A stretch of DNA of 42,596 nt from Nitratireductor sp. (GCA_020441665.1 JAGRLT010000024.1:1-42596); one strand, 5' to 3'. Shown: positions 1-10,406, counted from the stretch's first letter. The notes: generated from the sequence alone by a model not told the origin. Made by a program: numbers and translations.

Positions 1-672
<672 letters not shown>

Positions 673-685
673 GCAGATTGCGCGA

Positions 686-720
686 GGGGCATGGAGTGAT
701 TTCCATGCCCCTTTTATTTT
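686..720 (+). terminator. Intrinsic terminator after dnaK
   Basis: A perfect 10-bp stem, GGGGCATGGA (686-695) with TCCATGCCCC (702-711), a 6-base loop and then TTTTATTTT. This is a textbook rho-independent terminator on the plus strand. Confidence 0.88.
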
Positions 721-772
721 GAGTTTAGGCAATTATAACGAGAATCATACATAAAAGGGTAAACTTGCAAGA

Positions 773-1966
773 ATGGACCGGATCTCCAACCCCTTTGCGC
801 CTGGTGCGGGCAACCCTCCGCCCGAACTGGCGGGGCGGTCTCATCTGCTTGAAGAAGCGCATATCGCGCTTGCCCGCATCAAATCGGGAAAACCTGCCCA
901 GGGCATAATCCTGACCGGCCTGCGTGGCGTGGGAAAGACCGTTCTCCTCACCGAGATCGGCCATATCGCCCAGCAGCAGGGCTATGAAGCCATTTCGCTG
1001 GAGGCGCATGAGGCCAAGCCGCTTGCCGAACTGCTGGTGCCCTCGTTGCGGGAACTGCTCTACCAGTTGAGCAGGATCGAAGGCGCCAAGCAGCTTGCGG
1101 CAAGGGGATTGCGGGTCCTGCGCGGGTTCCTGTCCTCCATTACCATCAATATCGAAGGCGTTACCTTTGGCCTTGGCGTCGAGCCGGAAACCGGCACTGC
1201 CGATAGCGGCGACCTCGAGGCGGATCTGCCGCGCCTGTTCGAAGTGATCGGCGAAGCGGCGAAAGCGGCCGACAAGCCCATCGTGCTGCTGATCGACGAG
1301 ATACAGTATCTCCAGTCGCAGGAATTCAGTGCCCTGATCATGGCGTTGCACAGGATCAATCAAAGGCAGTTGCCGATCACCATGATCGCCGCCGGCCTGC
1401 CCCAGACCCTGGCTCTGGCGGGCAACTCGAAATCCTATGCCGAGCGCCTGTTCAAATATCCGATGGTAGGCGAGTTGCAAAAGGAAGATGCGGCTCTGGC
1501 GCTGACCCTTCCGGCCAGGCAGGAAGGCGTCGAATTCTCCAGCGAGGCCATCGACCTCATTCTGGAAACCACAAGAAGATATCCCTATTTCCTGCAGCAA
1601 TGGGGACACGACACATGGAACGCGGCTGCTGCAAGCCCGATCCGCAAACAGGATGTCGAGGTGGCGACGGTTGTGGCGATCAGCGAACTGGATCAGAGTT
1701 TCTTCAAGGTGCGGTTCGACCGTTGCACGCCATCGGAGAAGCGCTACATGCGCGCGCTGGCCGACCTTGGTCCGGGAACCCAGCGATCCGGGGAGGTTGC
1801 CGAAAAGCTGAAGGTCAAGGTGACCTCGCTTGGGCCGGTACGCAACGGATTGATCCGCAAGGGCATGATCTATTCGCCGGCCCATGGCGATACCGCATTC
1901 ACCGTTCCCCTTTTTGATGAATTCATGATGCGGGTCATGCCGCAAATCGGAGACAATCGAGAATAA
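773..1966 (+). CDS. AAA+ ATPase with C-terminal winged-helix-like region, between dnaK and dnaJ
   Basis: A 397-residue P-loop ATPase of the Orc1-like/archaeal-type ATPase group (AAA_16-like). Walker A is GLRGVGKT at residues 49-56 and Walker B is VLLIDEIQ with D175-E176. An insert rich in beta residues lies at about 120-150. The C-terminal 85 residues (from [15 protein letters not shown]) read like a winged helix, so DNA or partner binding is possible. The substrate and process are unknown; proteins of this type occur as lone cytosolic ATPases and in some defence or toxin-linked loci, but no partner is seen here. Its 5' flank (712-772) is AT-rich and probably carries its own promoter. The stop is only 2 bases before dnaJ, implying co-transcription. 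The usual dnaK-dnaJ adjacency is broken by this gene, which suggests insertion. The start has only a weak ribosome site. Confidence 0.85.
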   Translation: MDRISNPFAPGAGNPPPELAGRSHLLEEAHIALARIKSGKPAQGIILTGLRGVGKTVLLTEIGHIAQQQGYEAISLEAHEAKPLAELLVPSLRELLYQLSRIEGAKQLAARGLRVLRGFLSSITINIEGVTFGLGVEPETGTADSGDLEADLPRLFEVIGEAAKAADKPIVLLIDEIQYLQSQEFSALIMALHRINQRQLPITMIAAGLPQTLALAGNSKSYAERLFKYPMVGELQKEDAALALTLPARQEGVEFSSEAIDLILETTRRYPYFLQQWGHDTWNAAAASPIRKQDVEVATVVAISELDQSFFKVRFDRCTPSEKRYMRALADLGPGTQRSGEVAEKLKVKVTSLGPVRNGLIRKGMIYSPAHGDTAFTVPLFDEFMMRVMPQIGDNRE

Positions 1967-1968
1967 TC

Positions 1969-3102
1969 ATGTCCAAGACCGACTATTACGAATTGCTGGG
2001 CGTTGGCCGGTCCGCTGACGAGAAGGAGCTGAAAAGCGCCTTCCGCAAGCTGGCGATGAAATACCATCCCGACCGCAATCCCGACGACAAGGCGTCGGAA
2101 GCGAAGTTCAAGGAAATCAACGAGGCCTATGAGGTTCTGCGCGATTCCCAGAAGCGCGCCGCCTATGACCAGTTCGGTCATGCCGCGTTCGAAAATGGCG
2201 GCGCCGGCTTCGGTGGGGCCGGCGGCTTTGGCGGCGGCGGCTTCTCCGACATTTTCGAGGATCTGTTCGGCGAGATGATGGGCGGCCGTGGCCGCCGCGG
2301 CGGTGGCGGCCGGGCGCGCGGCGCCGATCTGCGCTACAATATGGAGATCACGCTCGAAGAGGCGTTTGCCGGCAAGACCGCCGACATCTCGGTGCCGACC
2401 GCCATTACCTGCGAGACCTGTTCGGGATCGGGCTCGAAACCCGGTTCAAGCCCCAAGACCTGCGCCACCTGCTCGGGCTCGGGCCGGGTTCGGGCTGCTT
2501 CCGGCTTCTTTTCGATCGAGCGCACCTGTCCGCAATGCCAGGGCCGGGGCGAGGTCGTTTCCGATCCCTGCGGCGATTGCCGCGGCCAGGGCCGGGTGAC
2601 GCGCGAGCGCTCCCTGTCGGTCAACATTCCAGCCGGCATCGAGGATGGCGTGCGCATCCGGCTGAGCGGTGAGGGGGAAGCGGGCGAGCGCGGCGGGCCG
2701 GCCGGCGATCTGTACATCTTCGTCACCGTCAAGCCGCATGAATTCTTCCAGCGCGATGGCGCCGACCTGTTCTGCCGCATTCCCGTTTCCATGACGACCC
2801 TGGCGCTGGGCGGTCAGTTCGAGGTCGCGACCCTCGACAGTTCGAAGTCCCGGGTCAAGGTGCCCGAAGGCACCCAGACCGGCAAGCAGTTCCGCCTCAA
2901 GGGCAAGGGCATGCCGGTGATGCGGGCGTCCAGTACCGGCGATCTCTATATTCAGGTGGCAGCCGAAACGCCGCAGAACCTCACCCGTCGCCAGCGCGAA
3001 CTGCTGACCGAATTCGAGGAGATCTCGTCCGAGCAGAACAATCCGCAATCGGCCGGTTTCTTCTCCCGCATGAAGCAGTTTCTCGACGGGCTGGCCGATT
3101 GA
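1969..3102 (+). CDS. dnaJ: Chaperone protein DnaJ (Hsp40, type I)
   Basis: A 377-residue type I J-protein, normal length. The J domain carries HPD at residues 33-35. A Gly/Phe-rich linker spans about 75-118. Four CxxCxGxG zinc modules start at C148, C165, C187 and C201, followed by the two client-binding beta domains. DnaJ delivers unfolded clients to DnaK and stimulates its ATPase. The start lies 2 bases after the AAA+ ATPase stop, with GAGA about 6 bases upstream as a modest ribosome site inside the ATPase gene's last codons. Expression is therefore probably coupled to the ATPase gene rather than to dnaK, an unusual arrangement for rhizobia. Confidence 0.97.
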   Translation: MSKTDYYELLGVGRSADEKELKSAFRKLAMKYHPDRNPDDKASEAKFKEINEAYEVLRDSQKRAAYDQFGHAAFENGGAGFGGAGGFGGGGFSDIFEDLFGEMMGGRGRRGGGGRARGADLRYNMEITLEEAFAGKTADISVPTAITCETCSGSGSKPGSSPKTCATCSGSGRVRAASGFFSIERTCPQCQGRGEVVSDPCGDCRGQGRVTRERSLSVNIPAGIEDGVRIRLSGEGEAGERGGPAGDLYIFVTVKPHEFFQRDGADLFCRIPVSMTTLALGGQFEVATLDSSKSRVKVPEGTQTGKQFRLKGKGMPVMRASSTGDLYIQVAAETPQNLTRRQRELLTEFEEISSEQNNPQSAGFFSRMKQFLDGLAD

Positions 3103-3140
3103 CCGCCGTCCAGCCCTGAAAGGCTCTGAACCGCAAACAA

Positions 3141-3176
3141 AACCCGCCGAAGCGCTGCTTGCGGCGGGTTCTTTCT
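3141..3176. terminator. Bidirectional terminator between dnaJ and the aminotransferase gene
   Basis: Stem AACCCGCCG (3141-3149) with CGGCGGGTT (3162-3170), extended inside the loop by AAGC/GCTT. CTTTCT follows on the plus strand, and the complement of the preceding CAAACAAAA gives a U-rich run on the minus strand. It lies between two convergent genes. Confidence 0.8.
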
Positions 3177-3205
3177 GTCGTGGATCAGGTCTGGTGCGGC
3201 TGAAC

Positions 3206-4591
3206 TCAGCCGGCGGCCATGCCCTGCCTTTTCAGGTCGGCATAGGCATCATCCAGCGTCTTCGAGGCGATGCGCACCAGTTCGTCGGCCTCTTCATGGC
3301 TGAGCGTCAGCGGCGGACAGATGATCATCCGGTCGCGTACCGCCCGCATGACGAGCCCGTTGTTGAACGAATGGTCGCGGGTCAGATTGCCGGCCGCCCC
3401 TTCGGGGGAGAACCGCTTGGAAAGATCGTTCTTGTCGGGAACCAGATCGAGCGCGCCGACCAGGCCCTTCATCCGGGCCTCGCCCACCAGCGGATGTTCG
3501 CCGAGTTTCTTCCAGCGCTCCTGCAGATAGGGGCCGATATCGTTCGCCGTGCGCTCGACCAGCTTTTCCCGCTGCATGATCTCCAGATTGGCTAGTGCCG
3601 CCGCGCAGCAGGCCGGATGGCCGGAATAGGTATAGCCGTGGAAGAACTCGCCGCCCTTGCCGTGGAAGACCTCGGCCATCTTGTCCGAGATCATCACCGC
3701 GCCGATCGGCAGGTAGCCCGATGACAGCCCCTTCGCCATGGTCATCATGTCGGGCCTGGTGCCATAGGTCTCGCAGCCGAACCAGCTGCCGGTCCGCCCG
3801 AAGCCGCAGATCACCTCGTCGGAGATGAACAGGATGTCGCGCTCGTCGAGAATGCGCTGGACCTCGGGCCAGTAGGTTTCCGGCGGAATGATCACGCCGC
3901 CCGCGCCCTGGATCGGCTCGGCGATGAAGGCGGCGACGTTTTCCTCGCCGATCTCATCAAGCTTGCGTTCCAGCGCCCGCGCCGCATGGATGCCGAATTC
4001 GTCCTGCGACATGTCGCGACCTTCGCCGAACCAGTAGGGCTGCATGATGTGCTGGATGTCGCCGATGACGCCGCCCTGGCCGTGCATGCCGGCCATGCCG
4101 CCCAGCGCCGCGCCGGCGACGGTCGAACCGTGATAGGCATTGACCCGCGACAGGATGATCTTCTTTTCCGGCTTGCCCATGATCTGCCAGTAGGTGCGCA
4201 CCATGCGCACCACCGTGTCATTGCCATCGGAGCCCGAGCCGCCGAAAAACGCCATGTTGAACTGCGGCGGGGTGATCTCGGCAAGCTTCTCGGCCAGATG
4301 GATCGCCGGTTCGGTCGTCGTTTTGAAAAAGGTGTTGTAATAGGAGAGTTCGCTCATCTGGGCGCGAACCGCATCGACGATCTCCTGGCGGCCATGGCCG
4401 ACATTGACGCACCACAGCCCGGCCATGCCGTCCATGATCCGGTTGCCGTCCGAATCCCAGAGCCAGACACCATCCGCCCGCGTGACGACCCGGCGCTCGT
4501 CGAGGCCCAGGCTGCCGTGATCGGTAAAGGGGTGAAAGTGATGGGCGGCATCCTTGAGCCGCAGATCGTGGGTAGACAGGTTGACGTTCAT
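3206..4591 (-). CDS. Class III pyridoxal-phosphate aminotransferase, probably polyamine/omega-amino acid
   Basis: A 461-residue fold-type I, class III transaminase. GGSGSDGND (117-125) binds the cofactor phosphate, FISDEV contains the PLP-pyridine aspartate D258, and K287 in [11 protein letters not shown] is the Schiff-base lysine. The closest remembered relatives are the putrescine/4-aminobutyrate:pyruvate transaminases (SpuC-like) annotated as the aspartate aminotransferase family. It is divergent from a gamma-glutamylputrescine-synthetase-like gene, which supports a role in polyamine or omega-amine catabolism; the exact substrate is inferred. I chose the ATG at 4591 because GGAAG lies 5 bases upstream; in-frame ATGs at 4603 and 4609 lack one. 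Cytosolic. Confidence 0.85.
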   Translation of the reverse strand: MNVNLSTHDLRLKDAAHHFHPFTDHGSLGLDERRVVTRADGVWLWDSDGNRIMDGMAGLWCVNVGHGRQEIVDAVRAQMSELSYYNTFFKTTTEPAIHLAEKLAEITPPQFNMAFFGGSGSDGNDTVVRMVRTYWQIMGKPEKKIILSRVNAYHGSTVAGAALGGMAGMHGQGGVIGDIQHIMQPYWFGEGRDMSQDEFGIHAARALERKLDEIGEENVAAFIAEPIQGAGGVIIPPETYWPEVQRILDERDILFISDEVICGFGRTGSWFGCETYGTRPDMMTMAKGLSSGYLPIGAVMISDKMAEVFHGKGGEFFHGYTYSGHPACCAAALANLEIMQREKLVERTANDIGPYLQERWKKLGEHPLVGEARMKGLVGALDLVPDKNDLSKRFSPEGAAGNLTRDHSFNNGLVMRAVRDRMIICPPLTLSHEEADELVRIASKTLDDAYADLKRQGMAAG

Positions 4592-4630
4592 GATGACTTC
4601 CATCCACATTTATGAAGGCGCATTTCGTGG

Positions 4631-4649
4631 CCATGCATCCTTCGCATGG
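4631..4649. promoter_or_regulatory. Inverted repeat CCATGC-N7-GCATGG, candidate operator
   Basis: Perfect 6-bp arms around a 7-base centre (ATCCTTC), 40 bases upstream of the aminotransferase start. The symmetry and position suggest a dimeric regulator site, but no regulator is identified. Confidence 0.4.
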
Positions 4650-4698
4650 GCGCGATCTTATTGAACCAGACTTTCTGATACGATGAAACAGAACTATG

Positions 4699-4729
4699 TT
4701 TGGTGCCGCATATTGGCCATACCACCAAA
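4699..4729. promoter_or_regulatory. Inverted repeat TTTGGTG-N17-CACCAAA, candidate operator
   Basis: Perfect 7-bp arms 17 bases apart, so arm centres are about two helical turns apart. It sits 67 bases upstream of the glutamine-synthetase-like start. A regulator site is inferred only from symmetry and place. Confidence 0.4.
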
Positions 4730-4795
4730 GGGATAGAGCCTTTTTTGCGATATCGTGGATACTGTAGCCATCTCAACCGATCAATTGTGTGACCT

Positions 4796-6181
4796 ATGAA
4801 TGAGCAGAAATCCCGGCCGGCGTCGAAGGCGGCACCGGTCAATGCCGGCGAAACCTTCCTTCTTGAAAACGCCGACATCGAATCCGTCGATCTCCTGATC
4901 GCCGATGTCAACGGCGTCATGCGCGGCAAGTGGGCGCCCGCCGAATCGCTGAAGAAAGTCTGCTCGCCGGGCATCAACCTGCCCATGTCGATTTTCGGCC
5001 TCGATGTGTGGGGCCGCGAGGTCGAGGAAACCGGGCTGCATATCGATACCGGCGATCGCGACGGTTTCTGTGTCGCCATCGAAGACCGCATTTCCCGCTG
5101 TCTGTGGGCCGAGCGGCCGACGGCGCAGGTGCTGATGACCATGCTCGATGACCAGGGCGATCCCTTCCACGCCGATCCGCGCAATGCGCTCAAGCGCATC
5201 GTCGACCGCCTGGCGGCCAGGGGGCTGACCGCCGTCACCGCCTTCGAGCTCGAATTCTACCTCGTCGACCCCACCGCCTTCCGCACCACCGGCAAGATGC
5301 GCCGCGACCGCGACAGCCAGCATGGCGCCTTCGGCCCCGAGCCCCAGAACATGTATTCGCTGTCGGAGCTGACCGGCCAGAGCGAGCTCTTCGCCGACAT
5401 CCGCGCCGGCGCTATCGCCATGGGCCTGCCGATCGACACCATCATCAAGGAAGCGGCCCCCGGACAGTTCGAGGTCAATCTGAAACACCGCCCCGATCCG
5501 CTCGCGGCCGCCGACGACACCGTCCTGTTGCGCCGGCTGATCGCCGAATGCTCCAACAAGCATGGCCTGCGCGCCACCTTCATGGCCAAGCCGTTCCTGG
5601 AATGGCCGGGCAGCGGCATGCATGTCCATGCCAGCCTGATCGATGCAGGCGGCAAGAACATCTTTGCCGGCAAGCGCGGAGACGCCCGCCTGTCCCATGC
5701 GGCGGCGGGACTGCTTTCCACCATGCGGGATTCGCTGCTGCTCTTCATTCCGGGCTTCAACGGCTACCGCCGCCTGCAGCCGGGCTCCTATGCGCCGACC
5801 CGCATCGCCTGGGGCCGCAACAACCGCTCGGTGGCGGTGCGCGTTCCCGCTTCCGAACCGGCCGCCACCCGGCTTGAACACCGCCTGTCGGGCGCCGACG
5901 CCAATCCCTATCTGGTTTCCGCCGCCGTGCTCGGCGCCATGCTGAAGGGCCTGGAGGAAGGCAAGAAGCCGCCGCGTCCGATCGAGGGCAGCGCCTATCA
6001 GATGAAGCTTCCCGTGCTCTCCGACGACATGGATGACGCGATCGAGGATTTCGAGAATTCGGCCTTCATCGCCGATATCCTCGGGCCCGAACTGCAGAAG
6101 ATCTATGCCGAGATCAAGAAGGTCGAATTCACCGAATTCATGAACGAGATCACCCCGCTCGAACGCTCGACCTATCTGTAG
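4796..6181 (+). CDS. puuA: Glutamine synthetase family protein, probable gamma-glutamylputrescine synthetase
   Basis: A 461-residue GS-fold ligase of the PuuA/GlnA-like class rather than nitrogen-assimilating GlnA. Visible GS elements are ELEFYL (151-156, metal glutamates), PGQFEVNL (222-229), GSGMHVH (272-278) and NNRSVAVRV near residue 340. The GlnA adenylylation loop is not apparent. PuuA joins glutamate to putrescine using ATP, the first step of glutamylated putrescine breakdown. No puuB, puuC or puuD is present in the window. The divergent transaminase suggests a shared polyamine substrate. The symbol is assigned by family resemblance; another amine ligase of this class is possible. Confidence 0.78.
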   Translation: MNEQKSRPASKAAPVNAGETFLLENADIESVDLLIADVNGVMRGKWAPAESLKKVCSPGINLPMSIFGLDVWGREVEETGLHIDTGDRDGFCVAIEDRISRCLWAERPTAQVLMTMLDDQGDPFHADPRNALKRIVDRLAARGLTAVTAFELEFYLVDPTAFRTTGKMRRDRDSQHGAFGPEPQNMYSLSELTGQSELFADIRAGAIAMGLPIDTIIKEAAPGQFEVNLKHRPDPLAAADDTVLLRRLIAECSNKHGLRATFMAKPFLEWPGSGMHVHASLIDAGGKNIFAGKRGDARLSHAAAGLLSTMRDSLLLFIPGFNGYRRLQPGSYAPTRIAWGRNNRSVAVRVPASEPAATRLEHRLSGADANPYLVSAAVLGAMLKGLEEGKKPPRPIEGSAYQMKLPVLSDDMDDAIEDFENSAFIADILGPELQKIYAEIKKVEFTEFMNEITPLERSTYL

Positions 6182-6224
6182 GAAAGTCACCGCGGGCCAA
6201 GGAAGCAGCCGGCGTGCAGCGCGC

Positions 6225-6614
6225 TCAGGCCGGTTCGGTCTCGATCGTCACCTTGTTGGGATAGAAGGCGGCAAGCCCGGCCAGTTCGAGCACCTCGTCA
6301 TAGGGCGTCTCGTAGGCCCACACGGCATTGTCGATTTCGTGTTCGCCGATCTTCAGGTTCCAGTAGCGCGCCTTGCCCTTGAACGGGCAGCGCGTCACAT
6401 GGCTTGAAGGCGTCAGGTATCTTTCCTCGATATCGTCGATCGGAATGTAGAAGACCGGCGCGTGATTGGTCTCCTGCACCGTTACCGCGAATCGCGTCTC
6501 GGCGAGCTTCTCGCCGCCGGCGCTTACCCGCACCGTGCCGCGATAGAGCTTCGTCTCGACCGCATGGTCTGGATGCATCTTGAAGCCGGGCGCCGGATTG
6601 GTCTGCGGGAACAT
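6225..6614 (-). CDS. DUF427 domain-containing protein
   Basis: A 129-residue protein starting MFPQTNPAPGF. It matches the DUF427 pattern: a small beta-rich fold with KLYRGTVRV, HAPVFYIP, and CPFKGKARYWNLK followed by AVWAYETPYDEV. The family is widespread but its function is not known to me. The frame stays open upstream to 6785, but GGAGG lies 5 bases before the ATG at 6614, so that start is preferred. It follows the LysE-type gene by 82 bases on the same strand and is convergent with puuA. Confidence 0.85.
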   Translation of the reverse strand: MFPQTNPAPGFKMHPDHAVETKLYRGTVRVSAGGEKLAETRFAVTVQETNHAPVFYIPIDDIEERYLTPSSHVTRCPFKGKARYWNLKIGEHEIDNAVWAYETPYDEVLELAGLAAFYPNKVTIETEPA

Positions 6615-6696
6615 CATATCCTCCACCGCCATCATGCGCACAGATTTGCCAATGCGCAAGGGTGGCGGCTCCATCCGCCGGCGCCGCATTCCGATT

Positions 6697-7341
6697 TCAT
6701 CGCACCGTGCTGATTGCAAACCAGAGGGCGACCAGCGCCAGCAGCAGTGCCAGCGCCCGCCCGAACAGGATGCGCTGCCGGTCATGGGTCAGCAATGCCG
6801 CCGCAGAACCGGCGGCGATCACGATCATGGTGTGGATGGCGGTCGCGACCGCAACATAGATCGCCGTCAGCAGCAGGGAATCGGCGAGCTCGGCATCGTG
6901 TGGCAGGAAGGCCGGCAAGACGGTCACGTAGAAGACGGCGGCCTTCGGGTTGAGCAGATTGGCGATCAGCCCGCGCGAGAAATCCGTCAGCCCGTTGGCC
7001 GTGCCGCTGGTCTCGGGCGCCGGTTCGGCCGACCGGCGCCAACCGTCGAGCGCAAGGTAGAGCAGGAAGAGGACACCCGCCCAGCGCAGCGCCTCGTAGA
7101 GCAGGTCCGAAGACTGGATCGCGGCGGTAACCCCCAGTGCCGCCGCCGTGCCGATGACGGCAAGTCCCAGCGCCACGCCGGCGACCGTGTTCATGCCGGC
7201 CCTGCGCCCCTGGCTCGCCGAGACGATCGCCAGATAGGTCATGTTCGGCCCCGGCGTCAGCTCGACCAGGAACGAGGCAATCGTGAAGGCGAGGATTGCC
7301 TCCATCGCAGGGTCTGCGATGGCTTGCCAGATTTCCGTCAT
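6697..7341 (-). CDS. LysE/RhtB-family amino acid exporter
   Basis: A 214-residue integral inner-membrane protein with about six hydrophobic segments. The N-terminal region carries ELTPGPNM (about residues 27-34), the characteristic PGPN motif of LysE/RhtB exporters, which expel amino acids or homoserine-type compounds. The substrate cannot be told. I place the start at the ATG 16 bases after the polA stop; GGGAGG precedes it but only one base away, so the start could be slightly different. It is probably co-transcribed with polA. Confidence 0.88.
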   Translation of the reverse strand: MTEIWQAIADPAMEAILAFTIASFLVELTPGPNMTYLAIVSASQGRRAGMNTVAGVALGLAVIGTAAALGVTAAIQSSDLLYEALRWAGVLFLLYLALDGWRRSAEPAPETSGTANGLTDFSRGLIANLLNPKAAVFYVTVLPAFLPHDAELADSLLLTAIYVAVATAIHTMIVIAAGSAAALLTHDRQRILFGRALALLLALVALWFAISTVR

Positions 7342-7357
7342 GCCTCCCGGATCCGCC

Positions 7358-10309
7358 TCAATGCGCCTCTTCCCAATTGTCGGCGGCCTTGGCATCGACC
7401 TTGAGCGGAACCTTGAGGCTGATCGCCGGGAAGGGTGCGTCCTCCATCACCTTGCGGATCACCGGCAGGCTTTTTTCAACCTCGCTTTCCGGCATTTCGA
7501 AGATCAGCTCGTCATGCACCTGCAACAGCATGCGCGCCGTCAGTCCGGCTTCGCCGATGGCCCGCTCCATCCGCATCATCGCGCGGCGGATGATATCGGC
7601 CGCCGAGCCCTGGATCGGCGCATTGATCGCCGCCCGTTCGTTGAAGGCGCGCATTTGCGGGTTCGAGGCCTTGATCTCGGGATAATGCGCGCGGCGCCCG
7701 AAAATCGTTTCCACATAGCCGTTCTCGCGGCAGAAGCGCTTGGTCTCCTCCATATAGTCCCTGATGCCGGGAAAGCGCTCGAAATACTGCTTGATGTAGT
7801 CGCTGGCCTCCGACCGCTCGATGCCGAGCTGGTTGGCGAGGCCGAAGGCCGAAATGCCGTAGATGATGCCGAAATTGATCGCCTTGGCCCGCCGCCGCAC
7901 CATCGGGTCCATGCCCTCGATCGGCGTGTTGAACATTTCCGATGCCGTCATCGCATGAATGTCCTGGCCGTCCTCGAATGCTTTTTTGAGCTGGGCAATG
8001 TCGGCGATATGGGCGAGCACGCGCAATTCGATCTGCGAATAATCGGCGGAGACGAGCTTGTTGCCCTTTTCGGCGACGAAGGCGGTGCGGATCCTCCGGC
8101 CTTCCTCGGTGCGCACCGGAATGTTCTGCAGATTGGGCTCCGACGAGGACAGCCGCCCGGTCGAGGTCGATGCCATCGCATAGGAGGTGTGCACCCGTCG
8201 GGTGCGCTCGTTGATGTAACCTGGCAGGGCATCGGTATAGGTCGATTTGAGCTTGGTAAGCTGGCGCCAGCCGACGATCCTGCGCGGCAGTTCATGACCG
8301 GCCGCCGCGAGGTCTTCGAGCACCTGCGCCGAGGTCGACCATTGTCCGGTCTTGGTCCTGGAGGCGCCGGGCAGGCCCATCCTGCCGAACAGGATATCGC
8401 CCAATTGCTTCGGCGATCCGATGTTGAAGCTCTCGCCGGCGAGTTCGTAAATCTCGTGCTCGACGGATGCCGCCGCCTGGCCGAGCTCGCCCGACAGCCG
8501 CGACAGGATCTGCCGGTCGACGGAAATCCCGTTCTGCTCCATGCGCGCCAGCACATCGGCAAGCGGGCGTTCCAGCCGCTCATAGACGCTTGTCAGCCCC
8601 TCGGCGGCGAGCCGTGGCTTCAGGACCTGCCACAGCCGCAGCGTCACATCGGCATCCTCGGCCGCATATTCCGTCGCCCTGTCGAGGGGCACGGCGGCAA
8701 AGGAAATCTGCGAGCGGCCGGACCCGGTCAGCGACTTGTAGGAAATCGTCTCATGGCCGAGCCAGCGCCTGGAAAGTTCGTCCATGCCGTGCCCGCCCTT
8801 GCCGGCATCGAGCACATAGGACAGCAGCATCGTGTCGTCGAAAGGCCGGAGATCAATGCCGCGCTCGGCGAAGATCAGCCAGTCATATTTCATGTTCTGG
8901 CCGATCTTGAGGATCGCGGCATCCTCCAGCACCGGCTTGAGAAGCGCGAGCGCCTCCGCCTCGCTCATCTGGTCGGCGATCCGGCCGCCGCCGAGAAGGT
9001 CGCCGCTGCCATCGGTATGGGCCACCGGGATGTAGCAGGCCTTGCCGGCTTCGGTCGCCAGCGAGATGCCGACCAGTTCCGCCTGCATCGGATCGAGCGA
9101 GGTCGTCTCGGTATCAACCGCGCAGAGCCCTGCCGCCTTGATCCGCTCGACCCAGGCGGCAAGCGCTTTCGCATCGCGCACCGTCTCATAGGCGGTGACG
9201 TCGATGCTTGCCGCGGCCGCTTCCTCCGCGCGTTTTGCCGCCAGTTCGCCCGGCGTCCAGACCGGATCGCCCGACACGCCGGCCGCTACGGCGGCGGGCG
9301 CGGCACCGCCCGAACCCTCGCCGCCTGCCGGTCCGGCCGCAACGCCGTCTGAATCCGGCCCCCGCATCTCCTCCCAGATTTCCGACTGGACGTCGGCCGC
9401 CTCCACCGCGCCAAGTTCGGTGCCCGTCACCTCGGCGACCTTGCGGGTCAGCGTGGCGAATTCCATCGCCTTGAGGAAGGCCACCAGTTTCGGCCCGTCG
9501 GTCGCTTCGAGCACCAGCCCGTCGAGCGGCACGTCGAGCGGCACGTCATCGACCAGGGTCACCAGCTTTCTGGAAATGCGGGCAAGCTCGGCATGCTCGA
9601 TCAGGTTTTCGCGCCGCTTGTTCTGCTTGATCTCGCCGGCGCGGGCCAGCAGCGTATCGAGATCGCCATACGCGTCGAGCAACTGCGCCGCCGTCTTCGG
9701 CCCGATGCCGGGAACGCCCGGAATGTTGTCGGTCGAATCGCCGGAAAGCGCCTGCAGGTCGATCATCTTCTCGGGCGCCACGCCCCATTTCTCGACGACT
9801 TCGGGAATGCCGATCTGCCGGTCCTTCATCGAATCATACATCGACACCCGCTCGTTGATGAGCTGCATCAGATCCTTGTCGGAGGAAATGATCGTCACAT
9901 CGCCGCCCGCTTCCGCCGCCTGCCTCGCATAGGTCGCGATCAGATCGTCGGCCTCATAGCCCTCGGTCTCGATACAGGGCAGGTTGAAGGCCCGCGTCGC
10001 CTCGCGGATCAGGCCGAATTGCGGCCTCAGATCCTCCGGCGGTTCCGAGCGGTTCGCCTTGTATTCGGGATAGATTTCGTTGCGGAAGGTCTTCGAGGAA
10101 TAGTCGAAGACGACCGCGAAATGCGTCGGCACCACGCCGACCGAAGTGTCGCGCGCTTCCTGCAGCAGTTTCCACAGCATGTTGCAGAAGCCCGACACGG
10201 CGCCCACCGGCAAGCCGTCCGATTTGCGTGTCAGCGGCGGCAGCGCGTGATAGGCGCGGAAAATATAGGCCGATCCGTCGACCAGAAAGAGGTGATCCCC
10301 TTTGTTCAT
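7358..10309 (-). CDS. polA: DNA polymerase I
   Basis: A 983-residue, full-length polymerase I. The 5' nuclease domain spans about 1-295 (YEADDLIATYA 118-128, ISSDKDLMQL 141-150, GDSTDNIPGVPGIG 190-203). A low-complexity Ala/Gly linker follows at about 296-370. The proofreading domain has an intact DTET at 399-402, so 3'-5' exonuclease is probably active. The polymerase domain has motif A DYSQIE at D756, motif B KAINFGIIYG and motif C HDE with D933. It fills gaps and removes primers in repair and replication. The ATG at 10309 gives the family N-terminus MNKGDHLFLVDGSAYIF; the ribosome site is weak. A long spacer with structured RNA elements lies upstream. Confidence 0.97.
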   Translation of the reverse strand: MNKGDHLFLVDGSAYIFRAYHALPPLTRKSDGLPVGAVSGFCNMLWKLLQEARDTSVGVVPTHFAVVFDYSSKTFRNEIYPEYKANRSEPPEDLRPQFGLIREATRAFNLPCIETEGYEADDLIATYARQAAEAGGDVTIISSDKDLMQLINERVSMYDSMKDRQIGIPEVVEKWGVAPEKMIDLQALSGDSTDNIPGVPGIGPKTAAQLLDAYGDLDTLLARAGEIKQNKRRENLIEHAELARISRKLVTLVDDVPLDVPLDGLVLEATDGPKLVAFLKAMEFATLTRKVAEVTGTELGAVEAADVQSEIWEEMRGPDSDGVAAGPAGGEGSGGAAPAAVAAGVSGDPVWTPGELAAKRAEEAAAASIDVTAYETVRDAKALAAWVERIKAAGLCAVDTETTSLDPMQAELVGISLATEAGKACYIPVAHTDGSGDLLGGGRIADQMSEAEALALLKPVLEDAAILKIGQNMKYDWLIFAERGIDLRPFDDTMLLSYVLDAGKGGHGMDELSRRWLGHETISYKSLTGSGRSQISFAAVPLDRATEYAAEDADVTLRLWQVLKPRLAAEGLTSVYERLERPLADVLARMEQNGISVDRQILSRLSGELGQAAASVEHEIYELAGESFNIGSPKQLGDILFGRMGLPGASRTKTGQWSTSAQVLEDLAAAGHELPRRIVGWRQLTKLKSTYTDALPGYINERTRRVHTSYAMASTSTGRLSSSEPNLQNIPVRTEEGRRIRTAFVAEKGNKLVSADYSQIELRVLAHIADIAQLKKAFEDGQDIHAMTASEMFNTPIEGMDPMVRRRAKAINFGIIYGISAFGLANQLGIERSEASDYIKQYFERFPGIRDYMEETKRFCRENGYVETIFGRRAHYPEIKASNPQMRAFNERAAINAPIQGSAADIIRRAMMRMERAIGEAGLTARMLLQVHDELIFEMPESEVEKSLPVIRKVMEDAPFPAISLKVPLKVDAKAADNWEEAH

Positions 10310-10406
10310 GGGTGTGCTTCTTTGCGTTTGCGCTGGAGAAAGGTCGGGCCGACGATTGCCCAGCACCGGCCGAATTGCAAGGCCAAGCTGGAAACGGTCG
10401 GATCAG

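Larger units (their letters stand above)
4592..4795. promoter_or_regulatory. Divergent promoter/operator region between aminotransferase and glutamine-synthetase-like genes
   Basis: A 204-bp AT-richer spacer that must hold the promoters of both outward-facing genes. It contains two inverted repeats that are good regulator-site candidates: CCATGC-7-GCATGG (4631-4649) and TTTGGTG-17-CACCAAA (4699-4729). No regulator gene is adjacent, so the binding protein is unknown. The ATG at 4796 has no clear ribosome site. Confidence 0.55.
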
